Positions 42,788 to 52,016 of a DNA stretch of 64,000 nt are shown piece after piece (positions within the stretch are counted from its first letter, which is position 1; each line of letters starts with the position of its first letter). The DNA is from Bacteroidales bacterium (GTDB taxonomy: Bacteria > Bacteroidota > Bacteroidia > Bacteroidales > P3): positions 1-64,000 of the forward strand of contig JAGBOF010000021.1 in assembly GCA_017633985.1 (NCBI GenBank), given 5' to 3'. Under the pieces are notes generated by a model. The model was given only the letters and a program-made list of their open reading frames with translations. It did not search any database and had not been told where the DNA came from. The position numbers and the translations under genes were made by a program.

Positions 42788-43957
42788 TCACATCTTATAT
42801 TTAAATCTGTAGCCTACCGTTCCCTCCAAATAATCGGCTTTGGTAAACTGATAAGCCCGCAATCCCAACTGGTAAAACCAACCTCCGCAGAATTGATACC
42901 TCAAGGCTATACGCTGCGAAAACCTGGGGAAATATACTTTCTGCGGTTTATATAAATAAAATATAGGCTCAAGCACCACGGAAAACTTATCAATACAATA
43001 TTCATACGAAGCAAAAGCACTTACCGTCATTCGGTTCAACGTCCATTTCCTGTTGTCCTGTGGTTCAATATAATTAAATCCGCGTGTTCGGTCGATAACA
43101 TTATTGTAAGATACGTCAAATCCCCAACCAAGGTTTTGGGTAAACGAAAGCGAATACATCTCACGGTATTGCACCCCGAAAACCATGTGAACATCCCTTA
43201 CGGTATCGCGTATCGTGTCTTTGGCATAATGATCAATGAATTTGTCATAGCCGACATACGTTCCCTTGATACCGTCATACACACTAATAAGATGTTGTAC
43301 GTTTTTAATAAAAGGAATCTTCTCAAAAACATCGGTTTTGAATGTCTTTTCAGGATTGAACGCTATATTAACCGAAGGAGTTATGATATTGATGCCTTTA
43401 TTAGGCCTTTTGATGCATCCGTTGGAGAAATGAATAAAAGAACCCGACAATCCCGCATGCCAATTATCATTAATATTATACAATAACGACAATCTGGCAT
43501 GTATATAACACTCCACGGGCGTAGAAACCGCTATATTGTAATAATTTTCCGATGAATAACCGTCCCAAATACCCGAAATACCCAAAGCAATATCGGTTTT
43601 GAACTGCCATTTCTCCGTACTGACGGGCATAAATCCCATAAAAGCATACAAACCCCACGGATTGCCTATATTTTTACTGTAATTAAACACACCGTGAAAC
43701 AATCCCGCTCCGTAATGAAAGTTCTTATATAAATGATGCCACTGTTTACTTCCGTCAACATCCTTTTGAACTTCGAAAGCAAAGCTTTTAATTGATTTAA
43801 TATCCGTACTGTCTACATTATAGCCTCTCATAAAATCGTTAGTCTTTGCAACGTAGCCGTAACCTGCGAAAAGATTATAAGTAATATTGCGACCATTTTG
43901 ACAAAACAACGCCAAAGAGCAACAAATAAAGTATATGAAAGTAAGAAAACGCCGCAT
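42788..43957 (-). CDS. Outer-membrane lipid A deacylase-like barrel (PagL/acyloxyacyl hydrolase family)
   Basis: 389 residues. Signal peptide (about 1-19), then amphipathic strands throughout and the motif GSFIHFSNGCIKRPNKGIN, matching the His-x-Ser-Asn active-site pattern of PagL-type lipid A 3-O-deacylases as annotated in Bacteroidota. It is longer than PagL (about 150-180 residues), as Bacteroidota members often are. Activity is inferred from the motif only. Lies between asd and dnaB. Confidence 0.65.
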   Translation of the reverse strand: MRRFLTFIYFICCSLALFCQNGRNITYNLFAGYGYVAKTNDFMRGYNVDSTDIKSIKSFAFEVQKDVDGSKQWHHLYKNFHYGAGLFHGVFNYSKNIGNPWGLYAFMGFMPVSTEKWQFKTDIALGISGIWDGYSSENYYNIAVSTPVECYIHARLSLLYNINDNWHAGLSGSFIHFSNGCIKRPNKGINIITPSVNIAFNPEKTFKTDVFEKIPFIKNVQHLISVYDGIKGTYVGYDKFIDHYAKDTIRDTVRDVHMVFGVQYREMYSLSFTQNLGWGFDVSYNNVIDRTRGFNYIEPQDNRKWTLNRMTVSAFASYEYCIDKFSVVLEPIFYLYKPQKVYFPRFSQRIALRYQFCGGWFYQLGLRAYQFTKADYLEGTVGYRFKYKM

Positions 43958-43973
43958 GGATAACTTGTTTTAA

Positions 43974-45014
43974 TTATTGCATCTGACCATTACGCCTTTC
44001 AATCAATTTTTGCATAATCTGAACGGCGTTAGTTGCTGCACCTTTTCTTAAATTGTCGGATACTATCCACATATTAAGGGCGTTGTCCGTGCTGTCATCC
44101 CTTCTTAATCTTCCGACAAACACTCCGTCTTTGCCTTCTGATAATATAGGCATAGGATATTCGTTTGCTTCTGGATTATCCAGCAATATTATACCAGGAA
44201 AAGAACTCAATAACCGCCTTACTTCATCCATTTCAAAAGGTTTTTCGAACTCTGCATTAACGCTTTCGCTGTGTCCTCCCGTTACGGGGACTCTTGCAAC
44301 CGTTGCAGTTATCTTTATATTGGCGTCGGATAATATCTTACGGGTTTCATTTACAAGTTTCATTTCCTCGGTTGTGTAATCATTGTCAAGGAAATCGCCG
44401 CCGTGAGGAAGTACATTGCGGTAAATTTGATAAGGATACGCCATTTCTACATCGAATATCGGATATTGGACATCGGAATTGTCATTTGCATGTACGGCAT
44501 TTGCTTCTTCAGTCTGCAATTGCTTAACAGCCTTTACTCCCGTGCCCGTAACGGATTGATAAGTTGAGATAACCAAACGTTTAATACCGTATTGACGATG
44601 CAAAGGTGCCAATGCCAATACCATTTGTATAGTCGAACAATTAGGGTTTGCTATAATACGGTCGTTGTCTTGCACTGCATCTATATTAATTTCGGGAACA
44701 ACTAAAGGAATAGTCTGATCCATACGCCAACATGACGAATTGTCTATAACTGTTGTGCCGACTGCTGCGAATTCTGGGGCATATTCTTTGGAGACTTTGC
44801 TGCCTGCCGAAAATATTGCGTAATCACAATGTTGTTTTACGGCATCCTCAACCGATACGACCTCTAATTCCCTGCCTGAAAAAGCTATTTTCTTTCCTTC
44901 GCTCTTACTTGATGCCGCAGGAATGATTTCCTGATTACCGAAACCTCTTTCCTGTAAAACTTTTAACATTACGGAGCCTACTAAACCAGTAGCCCCTACC
45001 ACTGCTATCTTCAT
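43974..45014 (-). CDS. asd: Aspartate-semialdehyde dehydrogenase
   Basis: 346 residues. Rossmann start KIAVVGATGLVGSVMLKVL, catalytic Cys in IANPNCSTIQM, and His in GGHSESVN. Makes aspartate semialdehyde for the diaminopimelate (dapA, dapD) and homoserine (hom) branches, both represented in this window. Own promoter (-7 TAATTTTG at 45054-45061). Confidence 0.95.
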   Translation of the reverse strand: MKIAVVGATGLVGSVMLKVLQERGFGNQEIIPAASSKSEGKKIAFSGRELEVVSVEDAVKQHCDYAIFSAGSKVSKEYAPEFAAVGTTVIDNSSCWRMDQTIPLVVPEINIDAVQDNDRIIANPNCSTIQMVLALAPLHRQYGIKRLVISTYQSVTGTGVKAVKQLQTEEANAVHANDNSDVQYPIFDVEMAYPYQIYRNVLPHGGDFLDNDYTTEEMKLVNETRKILSDANIKITATVARVPVTGGHSESVNAEFEKPFEMDEVRRLLSSFPGIILLDNPEANEYPMPILSEGKDGVFVGRLRRDDSTDNALNMWIVSDNLRKGAATNAVQIMQKLIERRNGQMQ

Positions 45015-45053
45015 TATATGATGTATCTCTTTTAATTGTCAATATTAAGAATG

Positions 45054-45061
45054 CAAAATTA
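45054..45061 (-). promoter_or_regulatory. -7 element of asd
   Basis: TAATTTTG on the minus strand, 40 nt before the ATG. Confidence 0.6.
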
Positions 45062-45103
45062 CAAAAAATTTATTCAATGATGAATACAATATGGAAAATA
45101 TCA

Positions 45104-46291
45104 TCAGTTTTCGGGATATACGGACAAGAAAATATCTTCCTTCCTTAACACTTCTGCCTTTTGATGCAACTGTTTCAACCTTACGGTTCCTACCACATAG
45201 CAGAATTGTCGGGAAACATACTTTTCCGTTATGTTCTCAAAGTCCAACAACTGCAAATGTTTGTCATCAGAATAGCGGAAATATATCCTTACAGGCACAT
45301 CGGTGGTATATTCCAATTTACGGACTGCGTTTTGCCGTTTGTATTCATATTTATAATCGTACAATCTGGCTGTAATATCACTCAAAACTGCAGATCCCGT
45401 AGGATAACCTCCCGCTCCGCGGCCGAACATAAACTGTTTGTAATAAAACAAACCCTTTATCACCACTCCGTTAAACTCATCTTCCACACTGTAAATATAT
45501 TTCTGCTTTGAAATAAGATGTGGCATTACCGACAAAACCAGTTTATCTCCTGCCTTTTCGGCACAAGCCACCAGCTTTATCCGTCTTTGTTCCTTTTCTG
45601 CAAACTTTATATCATTATCATTTAATGAACTTATACCGTAATTAAATATCTCATCGGGACGGACATATACCCCGAAAGCATGTACCGTTATTATAATAAG
45701 TTTAAACAACGAATCCCAACCGTCTATATCCAAAGTAGGATTACTTTCAGCGAAACCAAGCCTCTGTGCCAGCTTTAAAGCGTCCTGATAACTCATTCCT
45801 TCATTAAAAATTTTCGAAAGTATGAAATTGGACGAGCCGTTAAGTATTCCTTTTACCGAGGTCAATAATTCATTATTATAATATTCCTCCAAGTTTCTTA
45901 TTACCGGAATACTGCCGCATGCCGAAGCGTCATACAAAAGCGCTGTTTTGTATTGCTTTTGCAGACTTATCAATTCGTCCAAATGATAAGCCAACATTTT
46001 CTTATTGCCGCTGACAACGGGAATGCCGCTTATCAATGCTCTTTTCACTATTAAGTATGCTGCCTCGGCGTCATCTATGAGTTCAACGATAAAGTTTATT
46101 TCTTTATCACCGAATATATCCTCCGCATTATCCGTAAAAGGCAACAAAGCATCACGTTTTTTGCTCTTATCTCTTATACACACTCTTTTTATCTGCACAT
46201 CCGTCAGATTTATTTTGCTCAATACCTCATGCAGTCCCTTGCCTACGGTACCGAAACCGAATAACCCTATGTTTAATTTTGTATTACTCAT
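45104..46291 (-). CDS. hom: Homoserine dehydrogenase
   Basis: 395 residues. NAD(P) site IGLFGFGTVGKGLHEVL, catalytic region VKGILNGSSNFIL and LGFAESNPTLDIDGWD. The C-terminal segment is short of a clear ACT domain, so feedback control by threonine is uncertain. Third gene of the metY-metX-hom operon (6 nt after metX), feeding homoserine to methionine. Confidence 0.93.
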   Translation of the reverse strand: MSNTKLNIGLFGFGTVGKGLHEVLSKINLTDVQIKRVCIRDKSKKRDALLPFTDNAEDIFGDKEINFIVELIDDAEAAYLIVKRALISGIPVVSGNKKMLAYHLDELISLQKQYKTALLYDASACGSIPVIRNLEEYYNNELLTSVKGILNGSSNFILSKIFNEGMSYQDALKLAQRLGFAESNPTLDIDGWDSLFKLIIITVHAFGVYVRPDEIFNYGISSLNDNDIKFAEKEQRRIKLVACAEKAGDKLVLSVMPHLISKQKYIYSVEDEFNGVVIKGLFYYKQFMFGRGAGGYPTGSAVLSDITARLYDYKYEYKRQNAVRKLEYTTDVPVRIYFRYSDDKHLQLLDFENITEKYVSRQFCYVVGTVRLKQLHQKAEVLRKEDIFLSVYPEN

Positions 46292-46297
46292 TTTATT

Positions 46298-47317
46298 TTA
46301 TTGTTTTTTATTAATGAATTGCTGAATTATATCATTCAATTGCCCGCTTTCAATCAAAAATCCGTCATGCCCGAAATCCGAATCAATTACATGGTATTCC
46401 GAATCAGGAATATTTTCCGCCATAAACGCATGTTCATCGGGCGGAAACAATATATCGGAACTTATTGCAACAATAAGAGTTTTGGATTTTATGGATTTAA
46501 GGGCATTTATCACTCCGCCATAGCTGCGTCCTATATCATGGGAATCTATTGCCTGCGTAAGACGGTAGTATGAATAGGCATTAAATCTTTTACACAGCTT
46601 CTCACCCTGATAACGTTGATAAGTACATGCGCGGTGAAACACTATTGAGGAATTATTACCGCTGTCTGCCTGCGTCTTATTATATGCCGACGGTCCGCGG
46701 TAACTTAAAAGTGCCGTACTGCGTGCTGCCGCCAAACCTTTTTCACCTCCCGTAAGGGTATTTGCGTAAAACGTGCAATCACTCTCTATTGCCATTCTTT
46801 GCGACTCATTAAACGCCGCAACCCAAGGCGAAGTCTTTGCCGCAGAGGCAATGATTATCATATTTTCTGCAAATGTCGGGCAATCCACTGCCCATTGCAG
46901 ACACTGGAAACCGCCTATACTGCTGCCGATAAGTATTTTTACCTTATTAATATTAAGGTATGCGGCAAGCAATCGGTGTGCTTTGACAATGTCTTTCACT
47001 GTTATTAAAGGAAAATCATTGAAATACGGTTTGTTGGTGGCGGGATTTATACTCAAAGGTCCTGTTGAACCGTAACAAGAGCCCAATATATTGGCACAAA
47101 TCACGAAATATTTATCAGGATCAAGGAATTTATCCTTTTCCACTGTGTCAGGCCACCATGATTTAACGTCAGAATTGGCAGTGAGTGCATGACATACCCA
47201 GATAACATTACTTCTGTCGGCATTTATGCGACCGTAAGTGTTATAGGTAAGAGAGATTTCGGGCAGACATGCACCGCACTCCAATTCAAACGGTTTTTCA
47301 GAGGTAAAAAACTGCAT
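46298..47317 (-). CDS. metX: Homoserine O-acetyltransferase
   Basis: 339 residues, alpha/beta hydrolase fold. Nucleophile Ser in LIGSSIGGFQCLQW, and the late Asp/His in ISSDILFPPDEHAF and SDFGHDGFL. Acetylates homoserine for methionine synthesis (a succinyl variant cannot be ruled out from these motifs). Lies 5 nt after metY and 6 nt before hom. Confidence 0.92.
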   Translation of the reverse strand: MQFFTSEKPFELECGACLPEISLTYNTYGRINADRSNVIWVCHALTANSDVKSWWPDTVEKDKFLDPDKYFVICANILGSCYGSTGPLSINPATNKPYFNDFPLITVKDIVKAHRLLAAYLNINKVKILIGSSIGGFQCLQWAVDCPTFAENMIIIASAAKTSPWVAAFNESQRMAIESDCTFYANTLTGGEKGLAAARSTALLSYRGPSAYNKTQADSGNNSSIVFHRACTYQRYQGEKLCKRFNAYSYYRLTQAIDSHDIGRSYGGVINALKSIKSKTLIVAISSDILFPPDEHAFMAENIPDSEYHVIDSDFGHDGFLIESGQLNDIIQQFINKKQ

Positions 47318-47322
47318 CTTAT

Positions 47323-48609
47323 TTAGATTTTACCGAATGCCTGTTTAAAATCTTCCTCAATATCTTTTACATCTTCCAAGCCCAAAGAAATTCTTAACAA
47401 GGATGGCGTCACTCCCGCCTGAATTAAATCTTCTTTGCTTAGTTGTTTGTGGGTTGTAGATGCAGGATGCGTAACCACGGTTACTGAATCTCCTATCATC
47501 ACCATGTTTGCACACAGTTTTAAGGCTTCAACGAACCTTACCGTACCTTCCAAATCGGAATTAAGCTCTATATTCAACACACCTGAAGCGCCGCCGCGGA
47601 AATATTTCTGCGCATTAGGGTAACTTCTGTGCTCTTTAAAGCCTACATAGCTTACACTTTTTACCTGCGGGCTCTGTCTGCAAAATTCCGCAAGCCTACG
47701 GGTTGAAGCAACCTGATGATCCAATCTCAAAGGCAACGTCTCCAATCCTATCAAATGCAAATAAGCATCAAAAGGTGACGGACTGCAGCCAAAATCCCTT
47801 AAACCGTCCACACGGCACTTGACAATAAAGGCGGCATCTGCGAAACTTTCCCAAAGATTCAACCCGTGGTAACCTTCGTTTGCCCCGTTAATTTGAGGAT
47901 ACTTCTTATTACCCCAATCATACGACCCATTATCCACTATAACACCGCCTATAGCCGTGCCGTGCCCGTTAATCCATTTGGTAGCGGACTCTATAACGAT
48001 ATGTGCTCCCCAATCAAAAGGATTGCACAAATATCCGCAGCCTCCGAAAGTATTGTCAATAACCAAAGGCAGCTCATATTTTGCCGCTAATTGCCCCAAA
48101 GCTTCCAAATCAAGCACGTCGCAGGTAGGATTACCCATACTCTCGCCGTAAATCAACGTCGTATTAGAATCTATCAGCTCCTCAAAAGATGCAATACTGT
48201 CATCTTTGGCTATACGGCAGTCAATGCCGAGATTCTTAAGCGTGATGCGGAAAAGATTGTACGTTCCGCCGTAAAGATAAGGCGAAGCCACTATATTCCC
48301 GCCTGCGTTTGTAAGCGATGTTACAACCAAATGTATGGCTGCCATGCCCGAAGATACCGCCAAAGCGCCTTTTGCTCCGTATAAGGAAGCAACTCTGTTT
48401 TCAAAATCCGCATTTGTAGGATTTGTTATACGTGTATAGATGTTGCCTGCCTCCGTTAAATTGAACAGATTGGCGGCAGAGCTACAACTTTGGAAATGAT
48501 ATGCGGCTGTGGGGTGGATTGCTATACCCCTTGCGCAGGTTTCATCGGCTTTATATCCGCCGTGAATTGCCCGTGTTGCGAAACCGGACAGTTGTGTTTT
48601 GTTTGACAT
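47323..48609 (-). CDS. metY: O-acetylhomoserine sulfhydrylase
   Basis: 428 residues. PLP-dependent Cys/Met metabolism family: start SGFATRAIHGGYKADETC, PLP contact ESMGNPTCDVLDLEAL, and the Schiff-base Lys in VIESATKWINGHGTAIGG. Makes homocysteine from O-acetylhomoserine and sulfide. First gene of the methionine operon, behind a structured leader of about 215 nt. Confidence 0.94.
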   Translation of the reverse strand: MSNKTQLSGFATRAIHGGYKADETCARGIAIHPTAAYHFQSCSSAANLFNLTEAGNIYTRITNPTNADFENRVASLYGAKGALAVSSGMAAIHLVVTSLTNAGGNIVASPYLYGGTYNLFRITLKNLGIDCRIAKDDSIASFEELIDSNTTLIYGESMGNPTCDVLDLEALGQLAAKYELPLVIDNTFGGCGYLCNPFDWGAHIVIESATKWINGHGTAIGGVIVDNGSYDWGNKKYPQINGANEGYHGLNLWESFADAAFIVKCRVDGLRDFGCSPSPFDAYLHLIGLETLPLRLDHQVASTRRLAEFCRQSPQVKSVSYVGFKEHRSYPNAQKYFRGGASGVLNIELNSDLEGTVRFVEALKLCANMVMIGDSVTVVTHPASTTHKQLSKEDLIQAGVTPSLLRISLGLEDVKDIEEDFKQAFGKI

Positions 48610-48839
48610 TTGTAATTATGTATTTGATGTTAAACAACGGTTATGAAAGCAACGGCTTTACATAACAAAAACCAATATTTTAATGAAAATTTATGCTTGA
48701 ATTAAGCAACGGCGGAACGGTTTTCCGCCAAAAAAGAAATCGTGTGCCTATTGGCACATTCGCATTCGTAATGCTGAAAAGTTGGTAATATTTCTAAAGT
48801 GTATTGTCACCCTTTATACTAAAATTTTGTGCAAAAATA
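48610..48839 (-). promoter_or_regulatory. Promoter and structured leader of the metYX-hom operon
   Basis: -7 TATTTTTG at 48832-48839. The leader on the minus strand contains hairpins GCATT/AATGC (48774-48762), TGTGCC-AATA-GGCACA (48758-48743) followed by CGATTTCTTTTTT, and GGCGGAA/TTCCGCC (48729-48711). The middle hairpin looks like an intrinsic terminator inside the leader, so attenuation is plausible. It does not match the SAM-I or SAM-II core that I know. Confidence 0.55.
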
Positions 48840-48987
48840 CAACCGTTTTCTCAACTGACCAAATTTTTTCTGCAAAATTTTTAATTTTCTTCACATTTCA
48901 CGGCAAAAACACAGCCGCTGAACTTTGCCTTATGACGTAAAACTACTGCCTTAAGGCATATCGCTGCCGCCCCGTGCTGTCTTAATC

Positions 48988-49145
48988 TGAAAAAAACACT
49001 TTTTTTGAGGTAAAAAAACTGTTTTTTCGATATAAAAAAACCCTTTTTTTGAAAATAATACGCCACGGGGCGGCGGCAAAACAACAAAGGGCTGTTTTTA
49101 TATAACATAAAGCGGCTCTTATATGGCATAAGGCTGCTTTTATAC
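48988..49145. repeat. Imperfect 21-nt tandem repeats downstream of ClC gene
   Basis: Three units of A-tract/T-tract form (aaaaaacactttttt; aaaaaaactgtttttt; aaaaaaaccctttttt) at 48988-49052, and three 21-nt units at 49083-49103, 49104-49124 and 49125-49145 (ACAAAGGGCTGTTTTTATAT type). The minus strand is open from GTG 49162 to 48881, giving a seven-residue periodicity (YKSSL, YKSRF, YKNSP; FQKKG, ISKKQ, YLKKS). I do not call a gene. Confidence 0.6.
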
Positions 49146-49167
49146 AGTAAAAAGCAAAGCACAGAAG

Positions 49168-50952
49168 TTAATCGTCGGAATTTTCGTGTATATACTTATG
49201 ATATTCAAGGAAGACATTGGCGCGTGAAAGGCATCCTACGAATTTGCCTTTATCCAATATTACTATGGTATAGCGATCCGATCCGCGGAATTTATTGACA
49301 ATCTTCTCCATCGGCTCAGTTATATCGGCAATGAAATAAGGCGAATAACGCATAAAGTCCTTGACGTGGATAATATCGTAATAATCGGGTTGGAAAAGCA
49401 TTCCCCGCACATCGTCAAGCACAAGCATTCCCTTGAAATTGTTCTCCGAATCCACAACAGGGAAGAAACTTCTGGAAGAACGTTCAACCGCCCGAACCAC
49501 ATCGCGCAATGTGGCATTTATATCCAGCTTATAAAAATTGGTTTCAAGTATTTTGCGCTTGTTCATGAAGTGAAGAGCCGAATAATCCTTATTATGGGTC
49601 ATTAAATCGCCGTGTTTAGCCAAAGGAGATGCGTATATGGAGTATTTTCTTGCGCTCTTAACGGTAAGATAACTGATAGTCGTGGAAATTAAAAGCGGTG
49701 CCAACAAATCATAACCGCCCGTAATTTCGGCAATAAGGAATATCGATGTCAAAGGTGCGAACATTATTCCCGCCATAACCGACGACATTCCCACAAGTAC
49801 GAAATTGTTTTCCGCCAAAGTCATAATGCCCGTCGTGTTTATGAGTCTTGCTACGAAAAAGCCCACAAAACCGCCGATAAACAGCGAAGGTGCGAAAACG
49901 CCGCCCACTCCCCCTGCGGCACAGGTGATGTTGGTTGCGAAAGATTTCAGTAATATGATAGCGAGAATGACGATTATTACAATATATGTGTTACTTGATA
50001 GATTATAAAAGAATGAATTTTCAAAGACTGAATGCATGTCTCCGCTCAAAAGCTTGTTCAATGCAGGATAACCTTCACCGAATAAAGGGGGAAATACATA
50101 TACCAAACCGCCGAGCAATATTCCGCCCGTGATAAGACGCCATATTGCATTCATACGCTTGAACGTTTTGGAGACAAAATGTTCTATGCGGAAGAAATAC
50201 AGACACACCACTGCGGAAACCAATCCCAAAACAATAAATGCGGGAATCTTTTCTAAGGCAAACGGTGCCGTTATGGCAAAATTGAATGTTGCGTCCTGTC
50301 CGAGGAAGAAATAAGAAACCATTGCCGATGCTATGGCACTGACAAGCATAGGCAATACGGCAAACATGCTCATGTCCAACATCAAAACCTCAAAAGCAAA
50401 CAATATTCCAGCAATAGGTGCTTTGAATATGCCTGCAACCGCACCCGCAGCGCCGCATGCCACCAGTATTTTGGTTAAATGTCCGTCCAAATGCAGGAAT
50501 CTGGATATGTTGGAGCCTATTGCCGAGCCTGTATAGACGATAGGGGCTTCCAAACCTACGCTTCCGCCGAATCCTACGGTAATCGATGAGGTTATAAGCG
50601 AAGACCAGCAGTTATGGGTGGGTATTTTGCCGTCTTTTCTGGCTATTGCGTACATTACTTTGCTTACACCGTGGGACAGATCGGCTTTGAAAACATATTT
50701 AACCAACACTACGGTGATTGCAATACCAATCATGGGATACATAAGGAACAACAAATTGGCACGGTCAGGCGTACCGAACGACCAAGAGGTTATAAGTTCG
50801 TAGGTATATGTGACAAGGTTTTTCAATATCACCGCCGCCAATCCGCAAAGCAACCCTATAACCAACGATGCCGCTACGAGAATCTGCGTTTTCTTCAAAT
50901 GTCTCGTACGCCATATAAGAAAATCTTTATAATATCTCCTCCAAGTTTTCAC
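49168..50952 (-). CDS. ClC-family chloride channel/transporter with CBS pair
   Basis: 594 residues. ClC signature GGSVGLEAP with the gating Glu, and GGVGGVFAPSLF for the second anion-binding loop, within about 12 helices; a C-terminal pair of CBS domains (about 455-590) likely senses nucleotides. Prokaryotic members are mostly Cl-/H+ antiporters; a channel mode cannot be excluded. Divergent from exonuclease III. Confidence 0.92.
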   Translation of the reverse strand: MKTWRRYYKDFLIWRTRHLKKTQILVAASLVIGLLCGLAAVILKNLVTYTYELITSWSFGTPDRANLLFLMYPMIGIAITVVLVKYVFKADLSHGVSKVMYAIARKDGKIPTHNCWSSLITSSITVGFGGSVGLEAPIVYTGSAIGSNISRFLHLDGHLTKILVACGAAGAVAGIFKAPIAGILFAFEVLMLDMSMFAVLPMLVSAIASAMVSYFFLGQDATFNFAITAPFALEKIPAFIVLGLVSAVVCLYFFRIEHFVSKTFKRMNAIWRLITGGILLGGLVYVFPPLFGEGYPALNKLLSGDMHSVFENSFFYNLSSNTYIVIIVILAIILLKSFATNITCAAGGVGGVFAPSLFIGGFVGFFVARLINTTGIMTLAENNFVLVGMSSVMAGIMFAPLTSIFLIAEITGGYDLLAPLLISTTISYLTVKSARKYSIYASPLAKHGDLMTHNKDYSALHFMNKRKILETNFYKLDINATLRDVVRAVERSSRSFFPVVDSENNFKGMLVLDDVRGMLFQPDYYDIIHVKDFMRYSPYFIADITEPMEKIVNKFRGSDRYTIVILDKGKFVGCLSRANVFLEYHKYIHENSDD

Positions 50953-50987
50953 TTACCGCGTTTTATGTTCCTTAAAAAATGAAATTG

Positions 50988-50995
50988 CAAATTTA
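50988..50995 (-). promoter_or_regulatory. -7 element of ClC gene
   Basis: TAAATTTG on the minus strand, 36 nt before the ATG. Confidence 0.55.
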
Positions 50996-51041
50996 TATCA
51001 TATTTTTGTTATAACAAGCCGTTTATTAAAAAAATTTATTC

Positions 51042-51049
51042 TACTTTTG
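51042..51049 (+). promoter_or_regulatory. -7 element of exonuclease III gene
   Basis: TACTTTTG; the transcript would carry palindrome R8 in its 5' UTR. Confidence 0.6.
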
Positions 51050-51081
51050 CCAAAATTATCATTATAGGCAGAGAAATTTTT

Positions 51082-51165
51082 AAGGCGTAAAAATTTTTTA
51101 AAACAGCGTTTTAATAAATTAAAACAACGTTTTGGTAAATTAAAACGGCGTTTTATTTTGACGGA
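51082..51165. repeat. Modular palindromic repeat R8
   Basis: Only outer-type modules: AAAACAGCGTTTTA, AAAACAACGTTTTG, AAAACGGCGTTTTATTTTGACGG; the inner CGCAGATTA module is missing. It ends 17 nt before the xth ATG. Confidence 0.75.
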
Positions 51166-51181
51166 ATAATACTTATTGAAA

Positions 51182-51952
51182 ATGAAGATATATTCTTATA
51201 ATGTAAACGGCATACGTGCGGCAATGACAAAGGGTTTTATGCCGTGGTTGGAGCAAAGCGGTGCCGATGTTGTGTGCATTCAGGAGACCAAAGCGCAAGG
51301 GGAACAAATTCCCGTGCTGGAATTCAAATCTTTAGGCTATGACTGCTACAGTCTAAGTGCGAAGAAAAAAGGCTATTCGGGCGTTGCAATACTTTCGCGC
51401 GTAACTCCAAAAAACGTAGTCTACGGTTGCGGCGAAGAAATCTACGACAATGAGGGCCGAATGGTAAGATGCGATTTCGAAGACCTCAGCGTAGCAAGCA
51501 TTTACCACCCTTCGGGAACTTCAGGCGAACAAAGGCAGGCATTTAAAATGCAATGGCTGGATTTTTTTCAGTCTTACGCACTTGAGCTGCAGAAAGAAAT
51601 ACCGTCATTGGTGCTTTGCGGAGACTACAATATATGCCACAGGGAAATAGATATACACGATCCGAAAGGGAATAAGAACCACAGCGGATTTTTACCCGAA
51701 GAAAGGCAATGGATTGACGGTTTTATCAAAAGCGGATTCACTGATTCTTTCAGATATCTGCATCCCGATCAGAAAGATGCCTACTCTTGGTGGAGTTATT
51801 TCGCACAATCACGCAGCAAAAACAAAGGTTGGCGTATTGATTATTGTATGGTAAGCAATTTTATCAAAGACCGTATCAAGGATGCGGCAATCCATCCAGA
51901 TGCCATGCAATCAGACCACTGCCCTATATCGGTTGAAATCTCCGGTATATGA
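51182..51952 (+). CDS. xth: Exodeoxyribonuclease III
   Basis: 256 residues from ATG at 51182 (a TTG two codons earlier is less likely). Exo/endo/phosphatase fold with NVNGIRAA, the metal Glu in CIQETKAQ, GDYNICHREIDIHDPK and the catalytic SDHCPI at the end; SWWSYF and GWRIDYCMVS are typical of ExoIII. Removes 3' blocks and cleaves at abasic sites. Confidence 0.94.
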   Translation: MKIYSYNVNGIRAAMTKGFMPWLEQSGADVVCIQETKAQGEQIPVLEFKSLGYDCYSLSAKKKGYSGVAILSRVTPKNVVYGCGEEIYDNEGRMVRCDFEDLSVASIYHPSGTSGEQRQAFKMQWLDFFQSYALELQKEIPSLVLCGDYNICHREIDIHDPKGNKNHSGFLPEERQWIDGFIKSGFTDSFRYLHPDQKDAYSWWSYFAQSRSKNKGWRIDYCMVSNFIKDRIKDAAIHPDAMQSDHCPISVEISGI

Positions 51953-52016
51953 TATTGAAAAACGGATATTGCATACTAAACAGCGGATTTGTCAAATAAA
52001 AAAATTAATAATTGAT

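Noticed and set aside
48881-49162. Protein-coding gene on the minus strand after the ClC gene
   Set aside because: Low-complexity, repeat-derived and starting at GTG; not supported well enough to call.
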